In this document: piece by piece, positions 45,522 to 55,375 of the stretch
How positions within the stretch are numbered: the stretch's first letter is position 1
Layout: every line of letters starts with the position of its first letter
Assembly: GCA_050299835.1 (NCBI GenBank)
Contig: JBNKWP010000010.1
Location: forward strand, 1 to 64,000
Source of the DNA: JAJDOD01 sp050299835
GTDB taxonomy: Bacteria > Pseudomonadota > Alphaproteobacteria > Rhodobacterales > Rhodobacteraceae
Direction of reading: 5' to 3'
Length of the DNA: 64,000 bases
The notes under the pieces: generated by a model
Database searches by the model: none
What the model saw: only the letters and a program-made list of their open reading frames with translations
What the model was told of the DNA's origin: nothing
Translations under genes and position numbers: made by a program

Positions 45522-45690
45522 ATGCCAGTATTAGCGGTTTGATAGTGTTGCGGAGCTAATGCGCCGGTGCGGAAAAGGCGGGAAACCGCCTTAAAATCGG
45601 TTGGAAACGCTTTCGGAGCGCGGGTACGGAGCGTATATGTCAACGAGCCTGTCGGCAGAACAGGTCAAACGGAAATCGAGGCAGTGAAAC

Positions 45691-46728
45691 ATGGCCCTTT
45701 TTGGTGGTTTGTTTTCAACGGATATGGCGATCGACCTCGGGACGGCGAACACGCTTGTCTATGTTAAGGGCAAGGGTGTGATTCTGAACGAGCCGTCGGT
45801 GGTGGCCTATCACGTCAAGGACGGTGTGAAGAAAGTGCTGGCCGTCGGCGAGGATGCCAAGCTGATGCTGGGGCGCACGCCGGGCAGCATTCAGGCGATC
45901 CGGCCGATGCGCGAGGGCGTGATCGCCGATTTCGACGTGGCCGAGGCCATGATCAAGGAATTCATCAACAAGGTGCATAGGCGCAGTTTCCTGTCGCGTC
46001 CGCGCATCATCGTCTGTGTGCCGCATGGCGCGACGCCGGTGGAAAAGCGGGCGATCCGGACCTCGGTCGCGCAGGCGGGGGCCTCGAAGGTCGGTCTTAT
46101 TGCCGAGCCGATCGCGGCGGCCATCGGCGCGGGGATGCCGATCACCGATCCCACCGGCAACATGGTGGTCGATATCGGCGGCGGGACCACCGAAGTGGCG
46201 GTGCTGTCGCTGGGCGATATCGTTTATGCGCGGTCGGTGCGCGTCGGCGGCGACCGGATGGACGAGGCGATTGTCAGCTACCTGCGTCGCCAGCATAACC
46301 TCTTGATCGGGGAAAGCACCGCCGAGCGCGTGAAGACCGAGATCGGGACGGCGCGGATGCCCGATGACGGGCGCGGGCAGGCAATGATGATCCGGGGGCG
46401 CGACCTGCTGAATGGTGTGCCGAAGGAGACGGAGATCAACCAGGCCCAGGTGGCGGAGGCGCTGGCCGAGCCGGTGCAGCAGATCTGCGAGGCGGTGATG
46501 ACGGCGCTGGAAGCGACACCGCCCGATTTGGCGGCGGATATCGTGGACCGGGGCGTGATGCTGACCGGGGGCGGTGCGCTTCTGGGCGAACTGGATCTGG
46601 CTCTGCGCGAGCAGACGGGGCTGGCGATCAGCGTGGCCGATGAGAGCCTGAACTGCGTTGCCATGGGCACGGGCAAGGCGCTGGAATACGAAAAACAGCT
46701 ACGGCATGTGATCGATTACGACAGTTGA
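45691..46728 (+). CDS. mreB: Rod shape-determining protein MreB
   Basis: A 345-residue actin-like ATPase that guides lateral wall synthesis. Phosphate-1 (MAIDLGTANTLVYV) and phosphate-2 (VVDIGGGTTEVAVLSLG) motifs and the adenosine motif (MLTGGGALLGELD) are intact. The N-terminal MALFGGLFS is a short amphipathic membrane-binding segment. It is the first gene of mreBCD-mrdA-rodA; a 221-base gap separates it from the kinase-GTPase cluster. Confidence 0.97.
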   Translation: MALFGGLFSTDMAIDLGTANTLVYVKGKGVILNEPSVVAYHVKDGVKKVLAVGEDAKLMLGRTPGSIQAIRPMREGVIADFDVAEAMIKEFINKVHRRSFLSRPRIIVCVPHGATPVEKRAIRTSVAQAGASKVGLIAEPIAAAIGAGMPITDPTGNMVVDIGGGTTEVAVLSLGDIVYARSVRVGGDRMDEAIVSYLRRQHNLLIGESTAERVKTEIGTARMPDDGRGQAMMIRGRDLLNGVPKETEINQAQVAEALAEPVQQICEAVMTALEATPPDLAADIVDRGVMLTGGGALLGELDLALREQTGLAISVADESLNCVAMGTGKALEYEKQLRHVIDYDS

Positions 46729-46730
46729 GG

Positions 46731-46790
46731 CGGGCGAAACCGATTTCTGCGCAGAAATCGTTGCAGAAATTATGTAATTTCTGTCGCCCG
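46731..46790. other. Predicted three-way junction between mreB and mreC
   Basis: The outer stem CGGGCGA / TCGCCCG (46731-46737 and 46784-46790) encloses two perfect hairpins: the 20-base palindrome at 46741-46760 (arms CGATTTCTGC / GCAGAAATCG) and CAGAAATTA-TG-TAATTTCTG at 46764-46783. It starts 2 bases after the mreB stop codon. Possible roles are RNA processing, attenuation or a mobile palindromic repeat. Confidence 0.7.
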
Positions 46791-46828
46791 TGACATAATC
46801 GGGTGCGGGGGCGCGAGACGAGGCGAAC

Positions 46829-47734
46829 TTGGCACGGCAGAACGGCAGCAACGAAGACTATGTCCGCCCGATCCGGCGTCTGGCCGTGAGCGTGCTGATG
46901 CTGTGCCTCTTCGCCATCTTCATCGTCTGGCGGATTGACAGCCCGCGGGCCGACCGGTTCCGTGCCGAGTTTGTCGACATGGTGGTGCCGAACATGGAAT
47001 GGGCGATGGTCCCGGTGACGGAGACCGTCAACCTCGTGCGCGGGTTCCAGTCATATGCTGCGTTGCAACGGCAGAACCGCGAGTTGCGCGACGAGTTGCA
47101 ACAGATGAAGGCCTGGAAGGAAGCTGCACTTCAGTTGGAGCAGGAGAATGCCAAGCTTCTGGACCTCAACAAGGTGCGGCTTGACCCCGCCCTGACCGTT
47201 GTGACCGGGCAGGTTCTGGCCGATAGCGGCTCGCCGTTCAGGCAATCGGTGCTGCTGAATGTCGGCGGGGCGCGGGACGGCATCCGGGACGGCTGGGCGG
47301 TGACGGACGGGCTGGGTCTGGTGGGCCGGATTTCCGGCGTAGGCGAAAAATCGAGCCGGGTGCTGCTTTTGACCGACAATACCAGTCGGGTGCCGGTGAC
47401 GATCCAGCCGTCGGGGCAGCGGGCGATGCTGTCGGGGGACAATTCGATCTTTCCGGTTCTCGATTTCATCGAAGCGCCCGAAGAGGTGCGGCCGGGGGAC
47501 CGGGTGATCTCCTCGGGCGATGGTGGGGTGTTTCCGGCCGGCCTTCTGGTGGGCAACGTGGTGCAGGCACGAGACGGGCGGCTGCGTCTGCGGCTGGCCG
47601 CCGATTACGAGCGGCTGGAATTCCTTCGCGTGCTCAGGGCGCAACAGGCTGATTCCCTCGACATGCCCGCAGAACTGATCGGCCCGCTTTTGCCGGCCCC
47701 GGCCCAGACGGCGGAGGAGTCTGGCGATGGATGA
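46829..47734 (+). CDS. mreC: Rod shape-determining protein MreC
   Basis: A 301-residue bitopic protein of the elongasome. It has one membrane segment near residues 13-31 (LAVSVLMLCLFAIFIVW), a coiled coil (~68-115: LQRQNRELRDELQQMKAW) and two beta domains with GWAVTDGLGLVGRISGVG and VISSGDGGVFPAGLLVG. The start is TTG at 46829, supported by GAGG nine bases upstream, and could limit translation relative to mreB. Confidence 0.94.
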   Translation: MARQNGSNEDYVRPIRRLAVSVLMLCLFAIFIVWRIDSPRADRFRAEFVDMVVPNMEWAMVPVTETVNLVRGFQSYAALQRQNRELRDELQQMKAWKEAALQLEQENAKLLDLNKVRLDPALTVVTGQVLADSGSPFRQSVLLNVGGARDGIRDGWAVTDGLGLVGRISGVGEKSSRVLLLTDNTSRVPVTIQPSGQRAMLSGDNSIFPVLDFIEAPEEVRPGDRVISSGDGGVFPAGLLVGNVVQARDGRLRLRLAADYERLEFLRVLRAQQADSLDMPAELIGPLLPAPAQTAEESGDG

Positions 47735-48260
47735 ACGGCGCTCCGGTCTTTGGCGGTATCGGCTTTTGTTCGTCGCGATTGCGGCGGGTGTGTTCTTTCT
47801 CCAGCTTCTGCCGCTGCATCCCGGACCGGGCCAGGTGCCGGGTCCGGATGTGTTGTTGCTGATTGCACTGGCCTGGACGGTCGTGCGGCCCGCGCTGGCG
47901 CCGGTCTGGCTGGTGGCCGGGGTGTTCCTTGTTGCCGATCTGCTGCTGATGCGGCCCCTCGGCCTCTGGACCCTGCTTGTGATCATGGGATGCGAGTTCC
48001 TGCGGTCCCGCCGGGCACTTCTGAAGAACGTGCCGTTCGTGGTGGAATGGCTTTCCATTGCCGGTGTGGTGACCGTGATGACAGTGGTGCAGGCGGTGAT
48101 CCTGACCGTGTTCGCGGTGCCTCAGCCGACATTCGGATTGACTGTCATACGGCTGATCTTCACCGTTCTGGCCTATCCGCTGGTGGTCGTCCTCGCAGGC
48201 CGGGCGCTGGGGCTGACCAAGCCGCGCGGTGACAGCGACAGATTGGGAGCGCACCGATGA
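47727..48260 (+). CDS. mreD: Rod shape-determining protein MreD
   Basis: A 177-residue inner-membrane protein with about five membrane segments. The sequence is poorly conserved, as is usual for MreD. Position (overlapping mreC by 8 bases and mrdA by 4 bases), size and hydrophobicity identify it. Confidence 0.88.
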   Translation: MDERRSGLWRYRLLFVAIAAGVFFLQLLPLHPGPGQVPGPDVLLLIALAWTVVRPALAPVWLVAGVFLVADLLLMRPLGLWTLLVIMGCEFLRSRRALLKNVPFVVEWLSIAGVVTVMTVVQAVILTVFAVPQPTFGLTVIRLIFTVLAYPLVVVLAGRALGLTKPRGDSDRLGAHR

Positions 48261-50200
48261 GGCGGACGCCGAAAGAAGTCGAACAGGCCGTGGGACTTGC
48301 GACCCGTCGCGGGGTTGTCCTTGGCGGCATCCAGCTTGGCTTCATGACCGTGTTGGGTCTTCGGATGCGGCAGATGCAGGTCAAGGAGGCGGACAGCTAC
48401 CGGCTTCTGGCCGAGGAGAACCGCATCAATGTGCGGCTGATCCCGCCGTCGCGCGGCATTATCTATGACCGCCACGGCATCCCGATTGCTGAGAATGCGC
48501 AGAATTACCGCGTTGTCATCGTCCGCGAGGATGTCGAAGACGTGGAGCAGACCATCGCGAAGGTGCGCAGGCTGGTGGAGATCGACGACCGGACGCTGGA
48601 GCGTGCATTGCGCGAGATGAACCGGCGGTCGCCTTTCGTGCCGATCACACTGGCCGATCAGCTGGCCTGGGAGGATGTGGCGGAACTGGCGATCAATGCG
48701 CCCGCCCTGCCGGGGATCACTCCCGATGTGGGTTTGAGCCGGGTCTATCCGCTGGGTGCCGATTTCGCGCATATCGTGGGCTATGTCGGACCGGTCAGCG
48801 AACGCGATATCGAGGCTCAGGAGACGCCCGATCCGTTGTTGCAGATCCCCGAATTCCAGATCGGCAAGATCGGCGTGGAGACCAAGCTGGAAGACCAGTT
48901 GCGCGGCAAGGCCGGGACCAAGCGGATCGAGGTCAACGCGGGCGGCCGGGTCATGCGCGAGCTGTCGCGCGACGAATACACGGCAGGCGAGGATTTGCAG
49001 CTTACCATCGACCACGGGCTTCAGAACTATGCGCAGGCCCGGCTGGCGGGCGAAAGCGCGGGCTCGGTCGTGATCGACGTGGAAACCGGCGACCTGCTGG
49101 CCATGGCCTCGGCCCCGTCTTTCGATCCGAACCTTTTCGTGCGGGGGATTTCCTCGAAGGATTACAACGGGCTGAGGGATGATACTCACCGGCCGCTCTT
49201 CAACAAGACCGTTCAGGGGCTTTATCCTCCGGGTTCGACCTTCAAGATGATGACCGGGCTGGCCGCCTTGCGCGCGGGCGTGGTCGGTCCGCGCGAGACG
49301 GTTTATTGTCCGGGTTTCATGGCCTTCGGGGGGCGACGGTTCCATTGCTGGAAGCGCGGCGGTCACGGGCATATGGATTTCAACAATGCCCTGATGCAAT
49401 CCTGCGACGTCTATTTCTATGAGGTGGCGAACCGGGTCGGCGTCGATCGCATGGCGGAACTGTGCCACGAATTCGGTCTGGGCGAACGGCACGACCTGCC
49501 GCTGTCGGCGATACAGGAGGGCATCATCCCCTCGACCAAGTGGAAGGCGCAGGTCCGGGGTGAACGCTGGAATCCGGGCGAGACGCTGAACACCGCCATC
49601 GGGCAGGGCGACGTGCTGACCTCGCCCTTGCAACTGGCGGTTATGACGGCGCGGCTGGCCACCGGTCGGGCGGTGAAACCCCGGCTGATCAAATCGGTGA
49701 ACGGGATGGAGGTTCCCATCGGGGAAACGCCGCTTCTGAACATCGACCCGGGCCTGATCGCGATGGCGCGCAAGGGGATGTGGAACGTCTCCAACGGGCC
49801 GCGGGGTACGGCGCGGCGGTCGCGTATCGTGGCCGAGGGCATCGAGATGGCGGGCAAGACCGGGACCAGTCAGGTGCGCAACATCACCGCCACCGAGCGC
49901 GCACGCGGGGTGACGCGGAACGATCAACTGCCGTGGAACCGGCGCGACCATGGGCTGTTCATCTGTTTCGCACCCTTCGACAAGCCGAAATACGCAGTGG
50001 CGACCATCGTCGAGCATGGTGGGGGCGGGTCGACAGCCGCGGCACCGCCGTCGCGCGACATCCTGCTTTACGCGCTTTACGGGGATATCCCGCCGCTTGA
50101 GGCCTATCCCAGGGATCAGCGCGAGCGGATCAAGGCGATGCACGAGGAGATGAACCTGCGTCCGCGCCTGTCGCCCGAGTCCAAGCCGAGCCGCGCATGA
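48257..50200 (+). CDS. mrdA: Penicillin-binding protein 2, elongation transpeptidase
   Basis: A 647-residue class B penicillin-binding protein that crosslinks lateral wall with RodA. An N-terminal hydrophobic anchor (~18-36) precedes the dimerisation domain (RGIIYDRHGIPIAEN). The SxxK active site is in PPGSTFKMMTG (Ser327, Lys330), with the SCD motif in QSCDVYFYE and KTGTSQ near residue 535. The C-terminus has a charged extension. Start and stop overlap both neighbours (ATGA). Confidence 0.96.
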   Translation: MRRTPKEVEQAVGLATRRGVVLGGIQLGFMTVLGLRMRQMQVKEADSYRLLAEENRINVRLIPPSRGIIYDRHGIPIAENAQNYRVVIVREDVEDVEQTIAKVRRLVEIDDRTLERALREMNRRSPFVPITLADQLAWEDVAELAINAPALPGITPDVGLSRVYPLGADFAHIVGYVGPVSERDIEAQETPDPLLQIPEFQIGKIGVETKLEDQLRGKAGTKRIEVNAGGRVMRELSRDEYTAGEDLQLTIDHGLQNYAQARLAGESAGSVVIDVETGDLLAMASAPSFDPNLFVRGISSKDYNGLRDDTHRPLFNKTVQGLYPPGSTFKMMTGLAALRAGVVGPRETVYCPGFMAFGGRRFHCWKRGGHGHMDFNNALMQSCDVYFYEVANRVGVDRMAELCHEFGLGERHDLPLSAIQEGIIPSTKWKAQVRGERWNPGETLNTAIGQGDVLTSPLQLAVMTARLATGRAVKPRLIKSVNGMEVPIGETPLLNIDPGLIAMARKGMWNVSNGPRGTARRSRIVAEGIEMAGKTGTSQVRNITATERARGVTRNDQLPWNRRDHGLFICFAPFDKPKYAVATIVEHGGGGSTAAAPPSRDILLYALYGDIPPLEAYPRDQRERIKAMHEEMNLRPRLSPESKPSRA

Positions 50201-51338
50201 CCTATCTTGTCAATCAGGTTCAGACGGTCCCGACCGGGTTTCGCAAGGTGCTTTACGTGAACTGGGCGCTGGTCCTGCTGCTGACGGCGGTGTCCTGCGT
50301 GGGCTTCCTGATGCTGACGAGCGTGGCGGGAGGCGAGACCTCGCGCTGGGCCGAACCGCAGATGAAGCGGTTTGCGCTTGGCATGGTCGTGATGATGATC
50401 ATCGCGATGGTTCCGATCTGGTTCTGGCGCTCGATCAGCGGGTTCGCCTATCTTGGCGCGCTGGGTCTTCTGGTGCTGGTCGAGGTGATGGGCACGATCG
50501 GCATGGGGGCGCAGCGCTGGATCGACCTGGGGTTCATGCGGCTTCAACCTTCGGAGGTGATGAAGATCACGCTGGTGATGGTGCTGGCGGCCTATTACGA
50601 CTGGCTGCCGATCCACAAGGTGTCGCGTCCGCAATGGGTGCTTCCGCCGCTTTTGCTGACCCTGGTTCCGACCGCGCTGGTGCTGAAACAGCCCGATCTC
50701 GGAACCGCGATCCTGTTGATCGCGGGCGGCGGCATCGTGATGTTCTGCGCCGGTGTGTCCTGGTGGTATTTCATCGCGGTGGTCCTGGCCGCGGTCGGAC
50801 TGGTCTACACGGTCTTCGCCTCGCGCGGGACGGATTGGCAGTTGATCAAGGATTACCAGTTCCGGCGCATTGACACGTTTCTTGACCCGTCGACCGATCC
50901 GCTGGGCGCGGGCTATCACATCACCCAGTCTAAGATCGCGCTCGGTTCGGGCGGCTTTACCGGCAAGGGCTTTATGCAGGGCACGCAATCGCGGCTGAAT
51001 TTCCTGCCGGAAAAGCACACGGATTTCATCTTCACCACGCTGGCCGAGGAATTCGGCTTTGTCGGCGGCATGTCGCTTCTGGCGCTTTACGGGCTGATCA
51101 TCTTCTTCTGCGTGGTCTCGGCGGTGCAGAACAAGGACCGTTACGGCGCGCTGCTGACGCTGGGAATCGCGGCGACGCTGTTCCTGTTCTTCGCGGTCAA
51201 CATGTCGATGGTGATGGGACTGGCCCCGGTCGTGGGCGTGCCGCTGCCGCTGGTCAGCTATGGCGGATCGGCCATGCTGGTGCTGCTGGCGGCCTTCGGG
51301 CTGGTGCAATCCGCGCATGTGCATCGCGCGCGCGGCAG

Positions 51339-51342
<4 letters not shown>
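50197..51342 (+). CDS. rodA: Peptidoglycan glycosyltransferase RodA
   Basis: A 381-residue SEDS-family polymerase with about ten membrane segments. Signature regions are GAQRWIDLGFMRLQPSEVMK, KQPDLGTAILL, FLPEKHTDFIFTTLAEEFGF and PLPLVSYGGSAML. It is coupled by overlaps to mrdA upstream and to the dehydrogenase gene downstream. Confidence 0.97.
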
Positions 51343-52277
<935 letters not shown>

Positions 52278-52283
52278 GGCAAG

Positions 52284-52335
52284 CCGGGGGAGCTTTGCTC
52301 CCCCCGGACCCCCTCAGGATATTTTCAGGCCGATA
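52284..52335. repeat. GC-rich hairpin plus AT tail, dispersed intergenic repeat/terminator
   Basis: CCGGGGGAGC-TTT-GCTCCCCCCGG forms a strong hairpin, followed by ACCCCCTCAGGATATTTTCAGG. It lies just after the ghrA stop and probably ends the mre-rodA transcript. A related sequence in the opposite orientation is at 5535-5610. Confidence 0.6.
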
Positions 52336-52347
52336 ATTGAGACTGGT

Positions 52348-53115
52348 TTATCTGAGCTTCGGCGGTTTTGTCGGGTCGCTGCCGGGCGGTTTGGTGGCTT
52401 CGATCTGGGGCAGGTCAAAGCGCAGGCCGTGGCGGGCCAGTTTTGCCGCGATCGGGTCGGTGGCCGGGAAGAAGGCGACATCGAGCGTGCCGGCTTCGAT
52501 GCCGGAGAAGACCAGCGTTTCCGAGATGGCTTTTGCAAGGGCGTCTTCGGCGCCCGGTTCGGCGTCGATGAAAGCAAGCATGTGGCCGGGGCGGCCGCCG
52601 GCATAGGTGACGGCGACAAGATAGGCCATTTGCGCAAGGCCGGTGGCGCTGGCAAGCCGGGTGTCGAGGCCGGTAACGAGGGTTTCAGGAAGGCCCGATG
52701 GCGGGGCGATTTCCTCGGGTTTCTCGGTGAGGGATTCGGGACCGCCGGCCAGCGTGTCGCAGAGCCAGGCGAGCGCGCCCGCGGGGATGATGAAGGAGGA
52801 GGGTGCGACGCCGAGATTGAGGCCGAGGCCGATTTCTTGTCCGGCGAGCATCTTCGCCACGGCGCGGCCGGAAAGCGCGGCATAAGGCGCGGGGCCGTCG
52901 GTGAAAGCGGTCAGGCGATCCTCGCGGTCGAAGACGAGGACGAAACGGCCGTCGCTGGTGTCGAAGACGGACGGTGACAAGCGGGTGCCTTGGGGTTCCT
53001 CGTCGAGCAGGACGAAAAGCTCGGCATCGGCGAGGCGTTCGTAGAAGCTGAGGCGGGCGTTGTCATTGGCGGGATTGGCCTGCATCGCTTCGAAGGTCGC
53101 ATCGAGTGCGGTCAT
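52348..53115 (-). CDS. SseB-family protein
   Basis: A 255-residue protein with the SseB N-terminal domain (ARLSFYERLADAELFVLLDEE, GRFVLVFDREDRLTAFT, ALSGRAVAKMLAGQEIGLGLNLG). The C-terminal ~90 residues form a second alpha/beta domain. The molecular role is unknown. It overlaps the uracil-DNA glycosylase gene by 4 bases. Confidence 0.85.
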   Translation of the reverse strand: MTALDATFEAMQANPANDNARLSFYERLADAELFVLLDEEPQGTRLSPSVFDTSDGRFVLVFDREDRLTAFTDGPAPYAALSGRAVAKMLAGQEIGLGLNLGVAPSSFIIPAGALAWLCDTLAGGPESLTEKPEEIAPPSGLPETLVTGLDTRLASATGLAQMAYLVAVTYAGGRPGHMLAFIDAEPGAEDALAKAISETLVFSGIEAGTLDVAFFPATDPIAAKLARHGLRFDLPQIEATKPPGSDPTKPPKLR

Positions 53116-53696
53116 GCCAGTGCCTCCCTCACGCGGGTGCGGAGGACGGGGAGGAGGTCGGATTCGAACCAGGGGTTCTTCTTCAGCCAGCCGGTGTTGC
53201 GCCAGGACGGGTGCGGCAGCGGGATGGCATCGGGCAGGAAATCGCGCCAGCGGGAGACGGTCTCGGTCACGGTTTTCGGGGTCTCAGCGAGGTGCCACTT
53301 CTGGGCATACCCACCGATCAACAGCGTAAGAGGAATGCCTCCCAGACGGTCGAGGATGCGTTGCCGCCAGGTGGCGGCGCAAACCCTTGGCGGGGGCAGG
53401 TCGCTGCCCTTGGCATCGTAGCCAGGAAAGCAGAAGGCCATGGGCAGGATGGCGATGCGCGTCGTGTCGTAGAAGGTGGCATCGTCCACGCCCATCCAGT
53501 CGCGCAGCCGGTCCCCGGACGGGTCGGTGAAGGGCTTGCCGCTTTCATGGACGCGCAGACCCGGTGCCTGACCGGCGATGAGGATGCGTGCAGAAGGGCC
53601 GAACCAGGTGACCGGCCGGGGGGCGTGTGCGGTTTCGGTCGCCGCAAAGCGGTCGGCGCAGAGGGTGCAGGCGGCTATGTCGGATTGGAGGCCCAT
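53112..53696 (-). CDS. Uracil-DNA glycosylase family protein
   Basis: A 194-residue protein of the uracil-DNA glycosylase superfamily. CTLCADRF near the N-terminus and RILIAGQAPGLRVHESGKPF match the active-site motif A region, and LPHPSWRNTGWLKKNPWF the His-containing motif B region. The usual four-Cys iron-sulfur set of family 4 is not obvious. The ATG at 53696 is preferred to an in-frame start at 53738. It is coupled to the SseB gene. Confidence 0.85.
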   Translation of the reverse strand: MGLQSDIAACTLCADRFAATETAHAPRPVTWFGPSARILIAGQAPGLRVHESGKPFTDPSGDRLRDWMGVDDATFYDTTRIAILPMAFCFPGYDAKGSDLPPPRVCAATWRQRILDRLGGIPLTLLIGGYAQKWHLAETPKTVTETVSRWRDFLPDAIPLPHPSWRNTGWLKKNPWFESDLLPVLRTRVREALA

Positions 53697-53773
53697 TGCC
53701 TTTGGCCTAGGCCGGAAGCGGGGGGCATGTCCAGTCACCAGACTGTTGGCGGATTGGACTCAAAGGGCTGCGG

Positions 53774-53808
53774 TTGACTCATTTCGATATTTCTATAATA
53801 TTCGAAAT
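53774..53808 (+). promoter_or_regulatory. Promoter and ArsR-type operator
   Basis: TTGACT at 53774-53779 and TATAAT at 53794-53799 (14-base spacer; TAATAT at 53796-53801 gives 16) form a promoter. The inverted repeat ATTTCGATATT (53781-53791) / AATATTCGAAAT (53797-53808) overlaps the -10 box, the classical ArsR/SmtB repressor position. The expected RNA start (about 53806-53808) touches the ATG at 53809, so the mRNA may be leaderless. Confidence 0.65.
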
Positions 53809-54150
53809 ATGGAAATGACAACCGATTCCGGCGTGAGCCTGACTGAGGCCGCCACCACCTTCGCCGCTCTGGGCTCAGAGCAACGTCTGCATGTGTTGCG
53901 CACGCTGGTCCGGGCCGGGCCGGAGGGGTTGGCGATCGGGGAGCTGGGGGCGCGATCGGGCGTGACCGGATCGACGCTGACCCATCATATGCGGCTGTTG
54001 TCGGCGGCGGGGCTGGTCGATCAGGTGAAGGACGGGCGGCGGATCATCTGCATCGCGGCGGCGTTCGACCGGATGCAGGTGCTGTCGGAGTACCTGTTGA
54101 AGGAATGCTGCGCGGATAGCGCGACGGGCAAGGGGCATGATCATGGCTGA
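53809..54150 (+). CDS. ArsR-family transcriptional repressor
   Basis: A 113-residue winged-helix repressor (ATTFAALGSEQRLHVLRTL, then LGARSGVTGSTLTHHMRLLSAAGLV). The C-terminal Cys pair in KECCADSA and the terminal Gly-His-Asp-His are candidate metal or arsenical ligands. The ATG at 53809 has no ribosome-binding site; a second ATG is at 53815. It overlaps the permease gene by 8 bases, so the two form a self-regulated operon. Confidence 0.88.
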   Translation: MEMTTDSGVSLTEAATTFAALGSEQRLHVLRTLVRAGPEGLAIGELGARSGVTGSTLTHHMRLLSAAGLVDQVKDGRRIICIAAAFDRMQVLSEYLLKECCADSATGKGHDHG

Positions 54151-55171
54151 GATGACGACGGAACCGAGAGGCCCGCGTTTCCAGTGGGATCGGGTCTGGC
54201 TTTTTGCGCTGGCTATGCCTCTGGTCCTGGCGTTGTTCGATCCGGGGCAGGCGGTGGAGACTGTTCAATTCGCCCTTAAGGCACTGGGCCATACGGCGAT
54301 CTTCATCACCTTCGCGGTGCTGGCCGTCGGTTATCTCAAGGCGACGGGGGCGGAAACGCTGCTGGCGAAGGCGTTTGAGGGGCGGGAGGTTCGGATGATC
54401 CTGATGGCCGCCCTTCTGGGCGGGTTGTCGCCTTTCTGTTCCTGCGAGGTGATCCCGTTCATCGCCGCGTTGCTGGCGGTGGGTGCGCCCTTGTCGGCGG
54501 TCATGGCCTTCTGGCTGGCTTCGCCCCTGATGGACCCGGCGATGTTTCTGATCACGGCGGGCACGCTGGGCATGAATTTCGCGGTGGCCAAGACCGTTGC
54601 GGCGGTCGGCCTTGGCGTGCTGGGCGGCGCAACGGTGTATCTGTTCAAGGCGTCGCCTGTCTTTGTCGATCCGCTGAAGGCCACGCCTGCGAAAAGCGGC
54701 TGCGGCTGCGGGCCTGCAAAGCCGTTTCAGGGCAAGCCGGAATGGGCGTTTTGGGGCGAGCCCGAGCGGGTCGCGACCTTCCGCAGGACGGTGATCGAGA
54801 ACGCGCTCTTCCTCGGCAAGTGGCTTCTGATCGCCTATATGTTCGAGGCGCTGATGCTGGCCTATGTGCCGGCCGAGATGATCGCGGGCGTGCTGGGCGG
54901 TGAGGGACTTCGGCCGATCTTCCTGGGTGCTCTGGTCGGGGCTCCGGCCTATCTGAACGGCTATGCGGCGGTGCCGCTGGTCGATGCGTTGTTGGAGCAA
55001 GGTATGGCACCGGGCGCTGCGATGTCCTTCGTTCTGGCGGGCGGTGTCAGCTGCATTCCCGCCGCAATCGCGGTCTGGGCGCTGGTGAAGCCAAGGGTCT
55101 TCGCCGCCTATATCGGAATCGCTATCATCGGCGCGCTGTTGGCCGGGCTGACATGGGGCGCGATTGCCTGA
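54143..55171 (+). CDS. Permease of the ArsP/DUF318 (UPF0718) family
   Basis: A 342-residue inner-membrane protein with about eight membrane segments. The family motif GLSPFCSCEVIPFIAALL carries a conserved Cys pair, and a Cys-rich cytoplasmic loop (SGCGCGPAKPF) lies near residue 185. ArsP members export organoarsenicals; with the ArsR regulator upstream that substrate is possible, but other metals or metalloids cannot be excluded. The ATG at 54143 has AAGGGG at good spacing, better than that at 54137. Confidence 0.85.
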   Translation: MAEMTTEPRGPRFQWDRVWLFALAMPLVLALFDPGQAVETVQFALKALGHTAIFITFAVLAVGYLKATGAETLLAKAFEGREVRMILMAALLGGLSPFCSCEVIPFIAALLAVGAPLSAVMAFWLASPLMDPAMFLITAGTLGMNFAVAKTVAAVGLGVLGGATVYLFKASPVFVDPLKATPAKSGCGCGPAKPFQGKPEWAFWGEPERVATFRRTVIENALFLGKWLLIAYMFEALMLAYVPAEMIAGVLGGEGLRPIFLGALVGAPAYLNGYAAVPLVDALLEQGMAPGAAMSFVLAGGVSCIPAAIAVWALVKPRVFAAYIGIAIIGALLAGLTWGAIA

Positions 55172-55196
55172 TTGAAGATCTCCAACATTTCCTGAG

Positions 55197-55224
55197 AAAA
55201 CCGGCTGAGAATTGCCGGTTTTTT
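55197..55224 (+). terminator. Intrinsic terminator after the permease gene
   Basis: Stem AAAACCGGC / GCCGGTTTT with an 8-base loop and a TTTTTT run. Confidence 0.9.
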
Positions 55225-55375
55225 CATGTCCGCCGCATCGACCCTCGCCAATGCGGCGAATTCCGGGCTAGTTGCCACAGAATCGCTAAGGTTTGGCCAG
55301 ATAAGAGGATGCATCGGTCAAACTAACCGGGCATATTGGGATGCAAATGACTGGGCAGAGCAGAAGTCTACACGC

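Noticed and set aside
48173..50143. 656-residue minus-strand open frame
   Set aside because: It is antisense to mrdA; no motif and an Arg/His/Pro-rich composition.
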